Below, piece after piece: positions 52,659 through 62,365 of a stretch of DNA of 64,000 nucleotides; positions within the stretch are counted from its first letter, which is position 1, and each line of letters starts with the position of its first letter. The notes beneath the pieces are model-generated. The model was not told where the DNA came from, did not search any database, and saw only the letters and a program-made list of their open reading frames with translations. This stretch comes from JAJDAT01 sp964344185 (GTDB taxonomy: Bacteria; Nitrospinota; Nitrospinia; Nitrospinales; JAJDAT01). The stretch spans positions 1-64,000 of the forward strand of contig CAYFMN010000025.1 in assembly GCA_964344185.1 (NCBI GenBank). Direction: 5' to 3'. Both the position numbers and the translations under genes were made by a program.

Positions 52659-54232
52659 GATTGGACTTCCAATTTAAAATTGATGGTAATGACTATATTG
52701 GGTTCTCTCATTTCTTTAGGAAAAGGAGGAAAAGGCTCCGAATCAAAAATAGCTTTAATCGCTAAAGCGTCTAATTTTTTATCTCCAGAACTTTGAACCA
52801 AACGTGGCTTATCTATTGTTCCCATTCGAAACAACATAAATGAAACGACAATTTTTTTCCGAATGGCCACTCCTAATGGAACTTCCCAGTGTGAATATAT
52901 TTTATCTTGGATGAAACCTGCATAACGGCTTAGAGCTTGAGCGTATTCGTCGTTGCTTTCTTCGTTAGAAGTTTGACTTTGGCCTAATTTGTCCTTGGGT
53001 AAATTCGAAGACGATTCCGTAGAAGCTTGTTCAAAAGAACTTGCAAAGGTCTTAACTTTACTTTGAAACTCTTTGCTTTCAGTGGAAACGCCAGATATTT
53101 CGATAGCTACATTTTTAATAGGCTCTATCTCAATAGAACGCTCAATAGATCTTAACATGCTACCCGTTTCTAATGCTCGTTCGCTTGGTTTAACTCTCGG
53201 CGCTTTAGAAGGTACTCCAGCCCGTTCCAATTTAGGAACTAAATTTAAACTAGCTAAACTTTCTAAATCGCTCAATATATCCTGATATGTTTTTTTCTTA
53301 TCTCCATCTTCTTTAGATTTTTTCTCGAACGATTCAAATTCCAATTTTTCTACGGGCTTTAATTGTTCTTGATTTGCAGATTCTATATTTTTGACGCTTT
53401 CCAGCTCTTTTATTTTTTGATTAACCTTCACCGATTCAACCGGACTTTTCTCCGAATCGGATTTTTCATCGCGCAGTTTTTGTATTTCGGAAAGAATTTT
53501 ATTATTTTCTAAAGACGAACTTTTACTTTCCAATTCTTGATCAAGTATTTTTTCATCCAAGGCGTCAAGTTCTTTTAGAGAATTATCCAGTTCTTCTGCA
53601 ATAGGGGGAGCAAAAAAACTCTTTTGATCGTTGATCGGTTTGGTTTTTTGTATTTTTTCTAAATGCTTAAAAGTTTGTTCCCAAACTTTGCGGTCTGACT
53701 TGGATTTGGGTTTTAATTTTGGAGCAAGCTTGGCTAGCTGGTCTAACTCTCTAACCAATGGATTAGAACTTTCGATTATTTGTTCTTTCGCTTCGCCCGT
53801 CAATTGATTTAGTTGAGCTAAAATTTTTTGGCCCGTATTATTTCTATCCGGCAATTTCGAACCTTGCTTCTTTTTCTTTATAGCTGTTTTCTTTATTGGA
53901 GATAACGAAGCAACCTCAATAGGCTTAACCGCTGTTTCTTTTGGGTTAATAGCTTTAGGTTTTTTAATCGGTTCTTGCCGTTGTGGAGGAGCGGGTTCTT
54001 CAATTTTTTGAATAACGGCTTTTTTCTCAGCTTTCGCAACGGGAGCGGGAGCCGAAGCGGGACTAGATTGAGGAAGGGGAATCAGACTAACGGTGAGAGG
54101 AATGGGTTCAGGTTTATCAAAGGGGTTTGGTTTGGGGATATACATCAAAAGAACTAAGAAAATGAGATGAAAAAAAACTGAAAAAACTAACGTTTGGTTA
54201 AAATCAGAAAACCAATATGCCGGAGCGTTCAT
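52655..54232 (-). CDS. tolA: TolA-like protein with TonB-type C-terminal domain
   Basis: 525 residues. One N-terminal transmembrane helix (LVFSVFFHLIFLVLLMYI) is followed by a Pro/Lys/Glu-rich linker and a long charged helical region (about 90-400). The C-terminal domain of about 90 residues (YAGFIQDKIYSHWEVP, LVQSSGDKKLDALAIKAI, FPPFPKEM) is of the TonB/TolA type. Position between tolR and tolB, with 4-bp overlaps on both sides, identifies it as the TolA of the complex, although the sequence of the middle region is not conserved. Confidence 0.88.
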   Translation of the reverse strand: MNAPAYWFSDFNQTLVFSVFFHLIFLVLLMYIPKPNPFDKPEPIPLTVSLIPLPQSSPASAPAPVAKAEKKAVIQKIEEPAPPQRQEPIKKPKAINPKETAVKPIEVASLSPIKKTAIKKKKQGSKLPDRNNTGQKILAQLNQLTGEAKEQIIESSNPLVRELDQLAKLAPKLKPKSKSDRKVWEQTFKHLEKIQKTKPINDQKSFFAPPIAEELDNSLKELDALDEKILDQELESKSSSLENNKILSEIQKLRDEKSDSEKSPVESVKVNQKIKELESVKNIESANQEQLKPVEKLEFESFEKKSKEDGDKKKTYQDILSDLESLASLNLVPKLERAGVPSKAPRVKPSERALETGSMLRSIERSIEIEPIKNVAIEISGVSTESKEFQSKVKTFASSFEQASTESSSNLPKDKLGQSQTSNEESNDEYAQALSRYAGFIQDKIYSHWEVPLGVAIRKKIVVSFMLFRMGTIDKPRLVQSSGDKKLDALAIKAIFDSEPFPPFPKEMREPNIVITINFKLEVQS

Positions 54233-54663
54233 TGATCCTCCGGTTCCGTCACCATTCCAATTTTTTCAATTCCTTCCCCTTTAATCCTAGACAACGCTTC
54301 CATAACAAAACCGTAATCTAATGTTTTATCAGCCCGAAAATAAACTTCTTTGTCGCCAGGCAATGTTGCAAACTTTTTTAATCGAACTTCAAACGCCGCC
54401 ATATCGTTTATCCGGTCCTTATCCCAATAAATTGATTTGTCGCTTTTCAAAAATATGGTAGGAACTTCCCGGATCTCTTCCGCTGGAGCCGAGGCGTTTG
54501 GTAGCTGTATGTCCAACCCGTGTTGCATTAATGGAGCGGTAATCATAAAAATCACCAACAAAACCAGCATCACGTCTACCAAAGGGGTAACATTAATTTC
54601 AGCCATTAAAGGCCGTTCGCGATTTCTTCTGGAAGGAGGAGAACTCGAATCGTGTAATTGCAT
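54229..54663 (-). CDS. tolR: Tol-Pal proton-channel subunit TolR (ExbD/TolR family)
   Basis: 144 residues. After a cytoplasmic basic stretch comes AEINVTPLVDVMLVLLVIFM, the single transmembrane helix with the essential Asp. The periplasmic ExbD-type domain follows (EVYFRADKTLDYGFVMEAL). It works with TolQ to use the proton gradient and energise TolA. Confidence 0.95.
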   Translation of the reverse strand: MQLHDSSSPPSRRNRERPLMAEINVTPLVDVMLVLLVIFMITAPLMQHGLDIQLPNASAPAEEIREVPTIFLKSDKSIYWDKDRINDMAAFEVRLKKFATLPGDKEVYFRADKTLDYGFVMEALSRIKGEGIEKIGMVTEPEDQ

Positions 54664-54798
54664 ATTAACTATGTTGAGTTGAACCCAAAAAACTATTCGG
54701 AATCTTTTAGACTAAATTTCACCTATTCTCAAACAAGTTTCTTTGATTTCCCCATAAAAATTTTTGAGTTCTTATAACTTCAAGCGCTAAAACTAACT

Positions 54799-55524
54799 TT
54801 AACGCCTAAAATTATTTTCAGCCATGAAAATAAAATCTCTGGAAAAATCATCCATCCGGGTAGTAAACCATCGGATTTTATTACTTAAATAATTATAAAA
54901 AATTACCGCAGGAATTGCCGCCACTAACCCAGCGGCCGTAGCAATTAACGCTTCGGCTATACCTGGAGCCACCCCTCCGATACTAGCTGATCCCTTTGCT
55001 CCAATGGCCCGAAACGAATGCATTATTCCCCAAACTGTTCCAAATAACCCGATAAACGGAGAAGCGCTTCCAGTGGTAGCCAAAAATTCCAAGCGACGAC
55101 TCAAACGCTCGATTTCTTCATTAACGGCTTTATCCAAACGTAGATTAATTTCTTTAATGTCTTTTTCTTGAATTGAAAAATTCTCTCGGTTTTTCCGGTC
55201 CGAACTACCGACTGTTTTGGACCTTTCTTGTATTTGATAAAGTCCCTTATAACCCTTTAAAAAAACTCGGGCTACGGGACTATGACGTAATTCTCGGGAA
55301 AAATTATAAATATTATTTAAGCTGTCCGATTGAGAAAACAAATCTAAAAAGCGACTATCTTCGTCTTTTGCAGACCGATAAACAAAAAATTTATTTAAGA
55401 TAATGGACCACGAAATGGCGGAAAAAAGAAATAGGATGACCAAAACCGCTTTGGCCACCATTCCGGAATTCAAAACCATATCCGCTAGCGATAACGCCGA
55501 CTCTGGCAAAATATCTGAGGACAT
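54799..55524 (-). CDS. tolQ: Tol-Pal proton-channel subunit TolQ (MotA/TolQ/ExbB family)
   Basis: 241 residues with three transmembrane helices: LVILFLFSAISWSIIL near the start, then FIGLFGTVWGIMHSF and ALIATAAGLVAAIPAVIFYNYL. The central cytoplasmic loop is about 100 residues. GTVWGIMHSFRAIG and EALIATAAGL are family hallmarks. It is first gene of the tolQ-tolR-tolA-tolB run; a 135-bp gap separates it from tolR. Confidence 0.95.
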   Translation of the reverse strand: MSSDILPESALSLADMVLNSGMVAKAVLVILFLFSAISWSIILNKFFVYRSAKDEDSRFLDLFSQSDSLNNIYNFSRELRHSPVARVFLKGYKGLYQIQERSKTVGSSDRKNRENFSIQEKDIKEINLRLDKAVNEEIERLSRRLEFLATTGSASPFIGLFGTVWGIMHSFRAIGAKGSASIGGVAPGIAEALIATAAGLVAAIPAVIFYNYLSNKIRWFTTRMDDFSRDFIFMAENNFRR

Positions 55525-55774
55525 ATTAAGATACCCTTACTGGAAAGGCTTAAAATTAGGCAGGAAAATTTTAAAAAGCCGTTAAGCTATTTAAAAATTC
55601 GCGTTTTGATTAATACAATTTGTCAAAAAGGAAGAAAAATAATTTTACAAAATATCAACTCTAATTGATGTTACGTTTATAATTACCTTCTAAAAATATA
55701 GTTTAAACCTGAACTCCTTCCAAACGCAAGAATCTAAAAAAACAATTTTGATTTCTTATAAAAATCTAAAAAAA

Positions 55775-56347
55775 TTATTTTTTCACTCGTTCAAGATATT
55801 CGCCGGAAGAGGTAGAAACCTTAACCGATTCCCCAATAGCAATAAATTGAGGGACGGTAACTACTAAACCAGTCGATAACGTAGCGGGCTTCCCAGATCC
55901 TGACGCGGTGGCTCCTTTCAATTGAGGCTCGGTATCGACAACTTCCAAATCTACCGTTTCCGGTAAAGCAATTCCGATGGGTTTACCGTCGTGAAACTCT
56001 ACTTGGACTCTAAGATTTGGTAAAAGGAATAATTTGACGTCTTCAACCAAATTAGGCCCAATAAAAATCTGTTCGTAGGTCTCGCTGTTCATGAAACAAT
56101 AACCCGAGGAGTCGTTATACAAATACTCCATATCGTTTTGTTCCATTTCAGCTCGCTCTATTTGCTCATCAGCTCTAAACTTTACTTCAGTTTGAGTACC
56201 ATCCTTCAAATTTCGGAGTTTTGCTTGCATGAACGCCCTTTTATTCCCAGGCGTCCTATGTTCAGCGGACATAACTTTATATAGCATCTTATTATAAATG
56301 ACCACATAACCTGGCCGTATGCCATTTCCACTAATATACGTTGGCAT
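55775..56347 (-). CDS. efp: Elongation factor P
   Basis: 190 residues, three beta-barrel domains. It relieves ribosome stalling at polyproline. The tip loop of domain I reads RTPGNKRAF, so the residue aligned with the modified Lys34 of E. coli is Asn35, with Lys36 after it. DGTQTEVKFRADEQIERAEME and GLVVTVPQFIAIGESVKVSTSSGEYLER are standard. AAGGAG lies 9 bp before the ATG. Confidence 0.96.
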   Translation of the reverse strand: MPTYISGNGIRPGYVVIYNKMLYKVMSAEHRTPGNKRAFMQAKLRNLKDGTQTEVKFRADEQIERAEMEQNDMEYLYNDSSGYCFMNSETYEQIFIGPNLVEDVKLFLLPNLRVQVEFHDGKPIGIALPETVDLEVVDTEPQLKGATASGSGKPATLSTGLVVTVPQFIAIGESVKVSTSSGEYLERVKK

Positions 56348-56803
56348 TCTTGGAGCTCCTTTTTCTAAAATCTAAGTCTTTCTTGGACTTTAATCAATTA
56401 TGTCCGATATTTCTGTCAAAAACTTTTATCAAGGACTCTAAATCAATTAAAAAATAGAAATCCTAGGCGTTCACTTTCCTTTTGTAAACTAACGATCTTT
56501 TTAATTATATCGTTTTTTCTATCAAACTCTATATTAATGTCTAAACATCAATATAAAATTCCTTTTTAAATCTATAAAAAATATAATCTCTGTTGGTTTT
56601 TGAAAAAAATTTTCCTACAATTAGTAAAATTTCGAAGATTTGTTCATTCCAAACAGATTTTATACTTCTTACATAAATCCAACACAATATAACCGTAAAT
56701 CGCAATATTAAAAATTTAAGACAATATTGATTGTTCCACGGTCTAAGCGCTTAAGACTTTAACTAAGTAATTCTTCAAATATTAGTTCTTTAGGGAAATC
56801 TCA
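56348..56803. other. Intergenic region between divergent efp and ettA
   Basis: 456 bp of A/T-rich sequence with no supportable gene. It presumably holds the two divergent promoters for efp and ettA; no -35/-10 pair stood out with correct spacing. Confidence 0.45.
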
Positions 56804-58477
56804 ATGGCAGGCGAATATATTTTTACAATGCAGGGAATGACTAAGGCTCACGGCGGAAAAACCGTCTTAGAAAATATTAACTTATGTTTTTACCACGGAG
56901 CCAAAATAGGGTTTGTAGGTCAAAACGGAGCGGGAAAATCAACCTTGCTTCGTATTATGGCGCAGGAAGACAAAGAATTTGACGGCACGGCTCAACCATT
57001 AAAAGGAACAAAAATTGGTTTTTTACCCCAAGAACCCAAACTAGGGTCTAATATTACGGTTCGAGAAGCGGTAGAAAACGCCTTCCTGGAAACAAAAAAA
57101 TTAATCGAGGAGTTTAACGAAGTAAGCGCAAGCATGGCAAACCCAATGTCCGATGAAGAAATGGAAAAAGCCATGGAAAAAATGGGAAAACTTCAAGACG
57201 CAATAGACGCTGTAGATGGCTGGGAGTTAGACAGGCAGGTCAATGTAGCCATGGACGCTTTAGTTTTGCCTCCTGACGATCAAGACGTTGCTACGCTATC
57301 AGGAGGCGAGGCTAGACGAGTTGCTCTATGTAAAATTTTATTAGAAAAACCCGACATGCTTTTACTCGACGAACCAACTAACCATCTAGACGCAGAAACA
57401 GTTCAGTGGCTGGAAGAACAATTAAGCGCTTATCCTGGAAACGTTATCGTATCTACTCATGATCGTTATTTTTTGGACAATATTACAAAATGGATTTTGG
57501 AATTGGAGGGCGGAAAGGGAATTCCTTTTGAGGGAAATTACTCGTCCTGGCTAGAACAAAAAGCAGAGCGTTTAAATCAACAAGAAAAATCCTCTTCGCG
57601 CTTACAAAAAGCCTTGGCTAACGAACTAGAGTGGATTCGTTCAACACCCAGCGCGCGAAACAAAAAAAATAAGGCGAGGGTGCGTGAATATGAAAAACTT
57701 GCGTCAAATAATGTCGAAATGCAGGAAAATCTCAAGGAAATCCAGATAGCTCCTGGACCTCATTTGGGCGATATTGCAATTAAATTCGAAAATATTTCAA
57801 AGGAAATGGGAGGACAAACTTTAATAGAAGACCTAAGTTTTGACGTCCCTCCCGGAGCAATTGTTGGCATCGTAGGACCCAACGGCGCCGGTAAAACGAC
57901 TCTGTTTCGAATGATAGTTGGAGAAGAAAAACCTGATTCAGGAACAATAACTATCGGAAAATCGGCGACTTTATCCTACGTAGACCAACGAAGAGAAAAT
58001 CTAAGCGACGAAAAAACCATTTTTGAAGAAATTTCTGGCGGAAGCGACTTTATGGAGATCGCGGGAAAAAGAGTCAATTCTCGTTCCTACGTCGCTAGTT
58101 TTAATTTCAAAGGAACAGACCAGCAAAAAAAATTAAAAAACTTATCAGGCGGTGAAAGAAACCGCGTCCATATGGCAAAATTGTTGCGAGAAGGAGGCAA
58201 CGTTCTTTTGTTAGACGAACCGACAAATGATTTGGACGTTGCAACGTTGCGCTCTCTAGAGAATGCGCTGCTAGAATTCGCCGGATGCGTATTAGTTATA
58301 AGTCATGACCGGTTTTTTCTAAATCGAATATGCACGCACCTTTTGGTATTTGAAGGAAATAAAAAAGCTAGGTGGTTTGAGGGAAATTTTGAAGAATATA
58401 AAGAAGTTCGCAAAAAGGAACTAGGAGGAAAAGAAGAAAACAGAAGGTCAAAGTACAAAAAATTGACCATTCGTTGA
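56804..58477 (+). CDS. ettA: Energy-dependent translational throttle protein EttA (ABC-F)
   Basis: 557 residues with two ABC ATPase domains and no membrane segment. Walker A motifs are GQNGAGKST and GPNGAGKTT. Signatures are LSGGEARRVALCKILLEKP and LSGGERNRVHMAKLL, and Walker B sites are LLLDEPTNHLD and LLLDEPTNDLD. The linker (PtIM) region with LEWIRSTPSARNKKNKARV and the basic tail match EttA. It gates the first elongation steps by ADP/ATP ratio. It is divergent from efp, another translation factor. Confidence 0.95.
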   Translation: MAGEYIFTMQGMTKAHGGKTVLENINLCFYHGAKIGFVGQNGAGKSTLLRIMAQEDKEFDGTAQPLKGTKIGFLPQEPKLGSNITVREAVENAFLETKKLIEEFNEVSASMANPMSDEEMEKAMEKMGKLQDAIDAVDGWELDRQVNVAMDALVLPPDDQDVATLSGGEARRVALCKILLEKPDMLLLDEPTNHLDAETVQWLEEQLSAYPGNVIVSTHDRYFLDNITKWILELEGGKGIPFEGNYSSWLEQKAERLNQQEKSSSRLQKALANELEWIRSTPSARNKKNKARVREYEKLASNNVEMQENLKEIQIAPGPHLGDIAIKFENISKEMGGQTLIEDLSFDVPPGAIVGIVGPNGAGKTTLFRMIVGEEKPDSGTITIGKSATLSYVDQRRENLSDEKTIFEEISGGSDFMEIAGKRVNSRSYVASFNFKGTDQQKKLKNLSGGERNRVHMAKLLREGGNVLLLDEPTNDLDVATLRSLENALLEFAGCVLVISHDRFFLNRICTHLLVFEGNKKARWFEGNFEEYKEVRKKELGGKEENRRSKYKKLTIR

Positions 58478-58540
58478 TTAAGCAAGCCTTTCGCAAACAT
58501 GATTTAAAACTAAAAACTCTTCTTTTACAAAACTTTATTT

Positions 58541-60070
58541 TTAACCTAAAAAGTTGAGAATAGTGGGTTGAATAATTCTTGATGTAGCGTTCAATGTCGA
58601 TTGAAAAGCCAATTCTAAAGCAGCTAAATCGGAAGCTGCCTTGGCAAAATCAACGTCCTCAACATCGGAAAGCCGTTCGGTTTTATCCACTAATTCTTTC
58701 TCAAGAGAAAATTCATTATCCTCTAATCTTCTAGTGATCGTTCCCAAGGTAGCTCTAGAACCGCTTAAAGAGTTGATAGCGGTATCTAAAGTATCCGTTA
58801 GAGCAATTAAAGCAAACGTGTCGTCTCTTTCTAAAGCCTGTTGGGTTTGAAGCAATGTCGTGAGTATATTACGACCTCCGCCTAATCCCAAAAGTTCTGC
58901 CGAATCTCCCCCGCCAACTTCTTTCGCAATAGCTACCGTACTTGAAGAGTTGGAAACTATTTTCAAACCTTTTCCATCGCTTCCAATACCAGCGGTAACG
59001 TTTAACCCAGCGTTATTTATTAAATTTAAAACGTCTCCTACAGTACTGGAAGAATTTAAAGAAGAAAAACTAACCGTTCCAGAAGCGGAACCGTTAATAA
59101 TATTTATAGATGTCAAATTTAAACCTTGACCGTCATTTAATTGAGAAAGGGCTGTGCTAGCGTTTAACTGGGGATTTAAATCAAAACCTTGCATCACGCC
59201 ATTTCTTTCGCCAATCAAACCCAAACTTTGGGCCGTGGTCCCACTGTCTACTTCCGTAACCGTCAACGCCTGATTAATTAAGGAACTGGTGTCTGTCAGC
59301 TTAATCCCATTATTGGAATCGTTAATGCTAGCGGTAATATTTAATTGAGTAGCGTTAATAGCAGAAATAACGTCTGCCACTGTTCCGCTTGATGTAAGGG
59401 TTATAGTTTCGCTATTTCCTTGACGATCAGTCAAAACAAACGAACCCGCTGTTATTCCTTGACCTCCATTTAGGTCGGAAACCGATGTGGAAGTTGAAAT
59501 AGTCGGGTTAAGATCGACGGAAAAAACATCTGATCCCGGTATATTCAGTTGGATACTAGAGCTTTCGCCTATGGTAAGCGAAATCGCTTCCGTATTTCCC
59601 TGATAAACCGCGCCTGATGCAGAAATGGAAAATGGCGAGACGTCGACCTTATCTCCGCCAAATAAGAATCGATTTCCTATTTTCGAATTGGCCGACAAAA
59701 CCGCTTCACTAACCATACCGCTAACCTCTTCGGCGGCAAACGATCTCGTCGCAGCCGTAGCCGTCCCGCCTAGCTGACTAACAACTAATTCTTTTGTCCG
59801 AATTAAAGACAAGCTTACTTTTTCAAGAGCTGTGTCAGTATTATTCACAAACCCTTTGTTGTTGTTTATATTTCTTATATATTGGTTATTTTGACTAATA
59901 GAAGTCCTGAACGCAAGAACTTGACGAGTCCCTGAAGGGTCGTCGGAAGACCTTTGAATTCTTTTTCCAGAAGACACGGAATTTTGAGTGTCAAATAAAT
60001 CCTCGCTGATGCGAAAAATGTTATTCAACGCCGATTGTTGAGTCAATTGATTGGTAACCCGCATTACCAT
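58541..60070 (-). CDS. flgL: Flagellar hook-filament junction protein FlgL with central insert
   Basis: 509 residues, longer than most FlgL (about 300-400). The N-terminal flagellin-like helices (MRVTNQLTQQSALNNIFRIS, KRIQRSSDDPSGT) and C-terminal helices (DFAKAASDLAALELAFQSTL) are typical. The middle (about 170-410) contains two tandem related units, each with DLNP-x-STS-x-S-x-LN-x-GQG followed by a TV-x-DV-x-x-x-IN flagellin-hook-IN-like motif. The extra units should be exposed on the junction surface. It is last gene of the flgJ-flgN-flgK-flgL run. Confidence 0.93.
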   Translation of the reverse strand: MVMRVTNQLTQQSALNNIFRISEDLFDTQNSVSSGKRIQRSSDDPSGTRQVLAFRTSISQNNQYIRNINNNKGFVNNTDTALEKVSLSLIRTKELVVSQLGGTATAATRSFAAEEVSGMVSEAVLSANSKIGNRFLFGGDKVDVSPFSISASGAVYQGNTEAISLTIGESSSIQLNIPGSDVFSVDLNPTISTSTSVSDLNGGQGITAGSFVLTDRQGNSETITLTSSGTVADVISAINATQLNITASINDSNNGIKLTDTSSLINQALTVTEVDSGTTAQSLGLIGERNGVMQGFDLNPQLNASTALSQLNDGQGLNLTSINIINGSASGTVSFSSLNSSSTVGDVLNLINNAGLNVTAGIGSDGKGLKIVSNSSSTVAIAKEVGGGDSAELLGLGGGRNILTTLLQTQQALERDDTFALIALTDTLDTAINSLSGSRATLGTITRRLEDNEFSLEKELVDKTERLSDVEDVDFAKAASDLAALELAFQSTLNATSRIIQPTILNFLG

Positions 60071-60134
60071 TGTCTGATCTCCCAGTTGATCATATTTGTT
60101 TTTTCTTTACGATTTAAACCCATAAAAAACGTCA

Positions 60135-61817
60135 CTAAATATTATTCTGCAATGTATTTAACATTTCTTCGACCGTTGTAATAATTCGGGCAGAAGCGTT
60201 AAAAGCTTGTTGAAACTTAATTAAATTTACCATTTCCTCGTCTATCGATACGCCTGCTGCGCTCTCACGTCTGGCAGTGAGTTGCAGTCTAATTCCTTCT
60301 TGCTGGTCGGCGCTTAGCCTTGCGGCGCTCGAATCAACGGCGACCGTAGTAACAATGGAATTGTAAAAATCCGAAAAAGTAAAAGATCCCGATCCCGATT
60401 GCAAACTCGTTCCGTTAAAAGTTAAACGGTTTTGTAAATTGGACAATTCCAGCGCATTTTGTCCATCTCCCGATAACGTCTTGCCAGCGGCAATTTTTTG
60501 TAAATTATTTTTTATCGTGGAAGAAACCGCCGCTGTTCGCGATGCATTTTCTGAAACTGAAAAACTAATCGTATCTCCAGAGACCGCCGATCCGGAAAAT
60601 GTTACCGACAATCCCCCAGCGAGAGTAACTGGAGTTCCATTAGTAAAAGTAAATGTTCCGGAGGCCAATCCCGTCGTTAAATTATTCAAGGTAAACGAAC
60701 CTGATCCCGTAAACTGAATTTGAAATTTATCTACCGAAGTCGTCGTTGGACTTGCGTTTGTAATAGAAATCGAAGCCGTACCCGTATTATTAACATTTGC
60801 CAAAGATGTTGGCGTCAACGACGTGAAAAAATCTAATCCCGAACTACCGTCATTCCCCACTCCATCTTTATGAACCCGATTGACTTCCTGAATAAACCCG
60901 GCAGTTAATCGATCCAATGCATCTAACGTCGAATTAATCTCCGTATCCCTCATATCAATCAAACCCTTCAGCTTTCCTCCCAGAAGAGTAGAGGTGATAT
61001 CGGTAGTGCTGTTGTCAACGTTTACAATATTTACGTCCTTAAAACCGTTATTATTTCCGTTCAGTGAAGTGGTTAAAGTCAGGGCGCGTTGCTTTAAAAC
61101 CAAAGCCTCGCCGCTGCCAAGCGTTATATCTACCTGACCGTCCGCCTCGGTAGTTACGTTTATATCTACTTTTTCAGCTAATTGATTTATAAGTCTATCG
61201 CGCCTATCTCTAAGGTCGTTGGCGTTAAAGCCTTCGACCGTCTCATTTTCATGAATTTTTTTGTTTAGCTGGGCTATGTCTGAAAGCAGACCGTTGATTT
61301 CGCTAACTTCCGAAATAACGGTTTGATCAAGATTGACTCTTTCATCAAACAACCCATCGCCAATTCGTTTAAACTCCTCTAATATTGTCTCGGCTTTTCC
61401 CAAAACATCCGCTCTCTCTGCCAAGCCGGAGGGATTATTTGCAAGGTCTTGCAAACTTCCAAAAAATTCATTGAAATTGTCGTTTAAACTTCCTCCAAAA
61501 GTGCTATCGAACAAAATTTCCATTTGTTCAAAAACATCTTTTTTGAGATCGAAAAGTCCTTTATTGATATTCTCGTCGTTTATTTGACCGGCAAGAAATT
61601 CATCATGAGCTCTCTCAATCCCGGAAACTTTTACGCCCGTTCCAATTTGCCCAAACCCAAACCTACGAGGATTGTTAGCCTCGAATACAATCTTCTGGCG
61701 TGAATAGCCTTCTGTTTGGACATTGGCGATATTTTGACCCGTAACTTCGATTGCAAATTGCTGAGAAAGCAATCCAACCTTTCCGGAATTTAATACGCCA
61801 AAAATATTTGTGCCCAT
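60135..61817 (-). CDS. flgK: Flagellar hook-associated protein FlgK
   Basis: 560 residues. It forms the first hook-filament junction ring. The N-terminus has LLSQQFAIEVTGQNIANVQTEGYSRQ, the hallmark of hook and rod proteins. The C-terminus has GVSIDEEMVNLIKFQQAFNASARIITTVEEMLNTL. The central variable domain includes Ser/Thr/Gly-rich beta repeats. It lies 35 bp downstream of flgN and 64 bp upstream of flgL. Confidence 0.96.
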   Translation of the reverse strand: MGTNIFGVLNSGKVGLLSQQFAIEVTGQNIANVQTEGYSRQKIVFEANNPRRFGFGQIGTGVKVSGIERAHDEFLAGQINDENINKGLFDLKKDVFEQMEILFDSTFGGSLNDNFNEFFGSLQDLANNPSGLAERADVLGKAETILEEFKRIGDGLFDERVNLDQTVISEVSEINGLLSDIAQLNKKIHENETVEGFNANDLRDRRDRLINQLAEKVDINVTTEADGQVDITLGSGEALVLKQRALTLTTSLNGNNNGFKDVNIVNVDNSTTDITSTLLGGKLKGLIDMRDTEINSTLDALDRLTAGFIQEVNRVHKDGVGNDGSSGLDFFTSLTPTSLANVNNTGTASISITNASPTTTSVDKFQIQFTGSGSFTLNNLTTGLASGTFTFTNGTPVTLAGGLSVTFSGSAVSGDTISFSVSENASRTAAVSSTIKNNLQKIAAGKTLSGDGQNALELSNLQNRLTFNGTSLQSGSGSFTFSDFYNSIVTTVAVDSSAARLSADQQEGIRLQLTARRESAAGVSIDEEMVNLIKFQQAFNASARIITTVEEMLNTLQNNI

Positions 61818-61852
61818 TTGGGTTTACCTTATAAAAAAATCAAAAATTTTCT

Positions 61853-62365
61853 TTAAACTTCCGCGCTTAGCATTCTGCTTTGCATTTTGCCTTCTTGTAA
61901 CTGCCCTTTAGCTTGATAACCCGCTTCGGACTTTTCTTGAGTCCTATGTAAAAACGATAATGACTTCTTAATCGACATTGAAGAATGATCCACAATTCGT
62001 TTTGTTTTTTCAGTTAATTTCGCAATCACGTCAATTTGCTTCAATAATTTTTTTCGATACAAATTTAACTTATCGCCAAGAGGATGTGGGCTTAACGCCA
62101 ACATCTTTTTCAAAGTCAACCCTTCGTATGGAACGTCAAGTTTTTTGGCGATTGCCCGAACCACTTCAATACGGTTTTCTTCCAAAACTTGCATCTTTAA
62201 AACCAAAGTTTCTTTTTTGTTCAAAATCTCTTGAACCCCCATCAACGAATATCCAGATACGGAATCCCACTCATTTTTCAATAAATCGATTAGTTCGTTA
62301 TAAATCGCAATTTTTTGCCCCATTTGGCTGAGCAAGGTCTTATAAAGCTTTGTCATTTGGTTCAA
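61853..62365 (-). CDS. flgN: FlgN-like flagellar export chaperone
   Basis: 170 residues, all helical. It is expected to chaperone FlgK and FlgL before secretion. Helices such as LLKNEWDSVSGYSLMGVQEILNKKETLVLKM carry the FlgN-type pattern. Sequence similarity in this family is weak, so the call rests on size, helix content and position between flgJ and flgK. Its start overlaps the flgJ stop by 4 bp. Confidence 0.8.
   Translation of the reverse strand: MNQMTKLYKTLLSQMGQKIAIYNELIDLLKNEWDSVSGYSLMGVQEILNKKETLVLKMQVLEENRIEVVRAIAKKLDVPYEGLTLKKMLALSPHPLGDKLNLYRKKLLKQIDVIAKLTEKTKRIVDHSSMSIKKSLSFLHRTQEKSEAGYQAKGQLQEGKMQSRMLSAEV

Noticed and set aside
56600..56621. TTGAAA and TACAAT before ettA as a promoter
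   Set aside because: The boxes are only 10 bp apart, too close for sigma-70.
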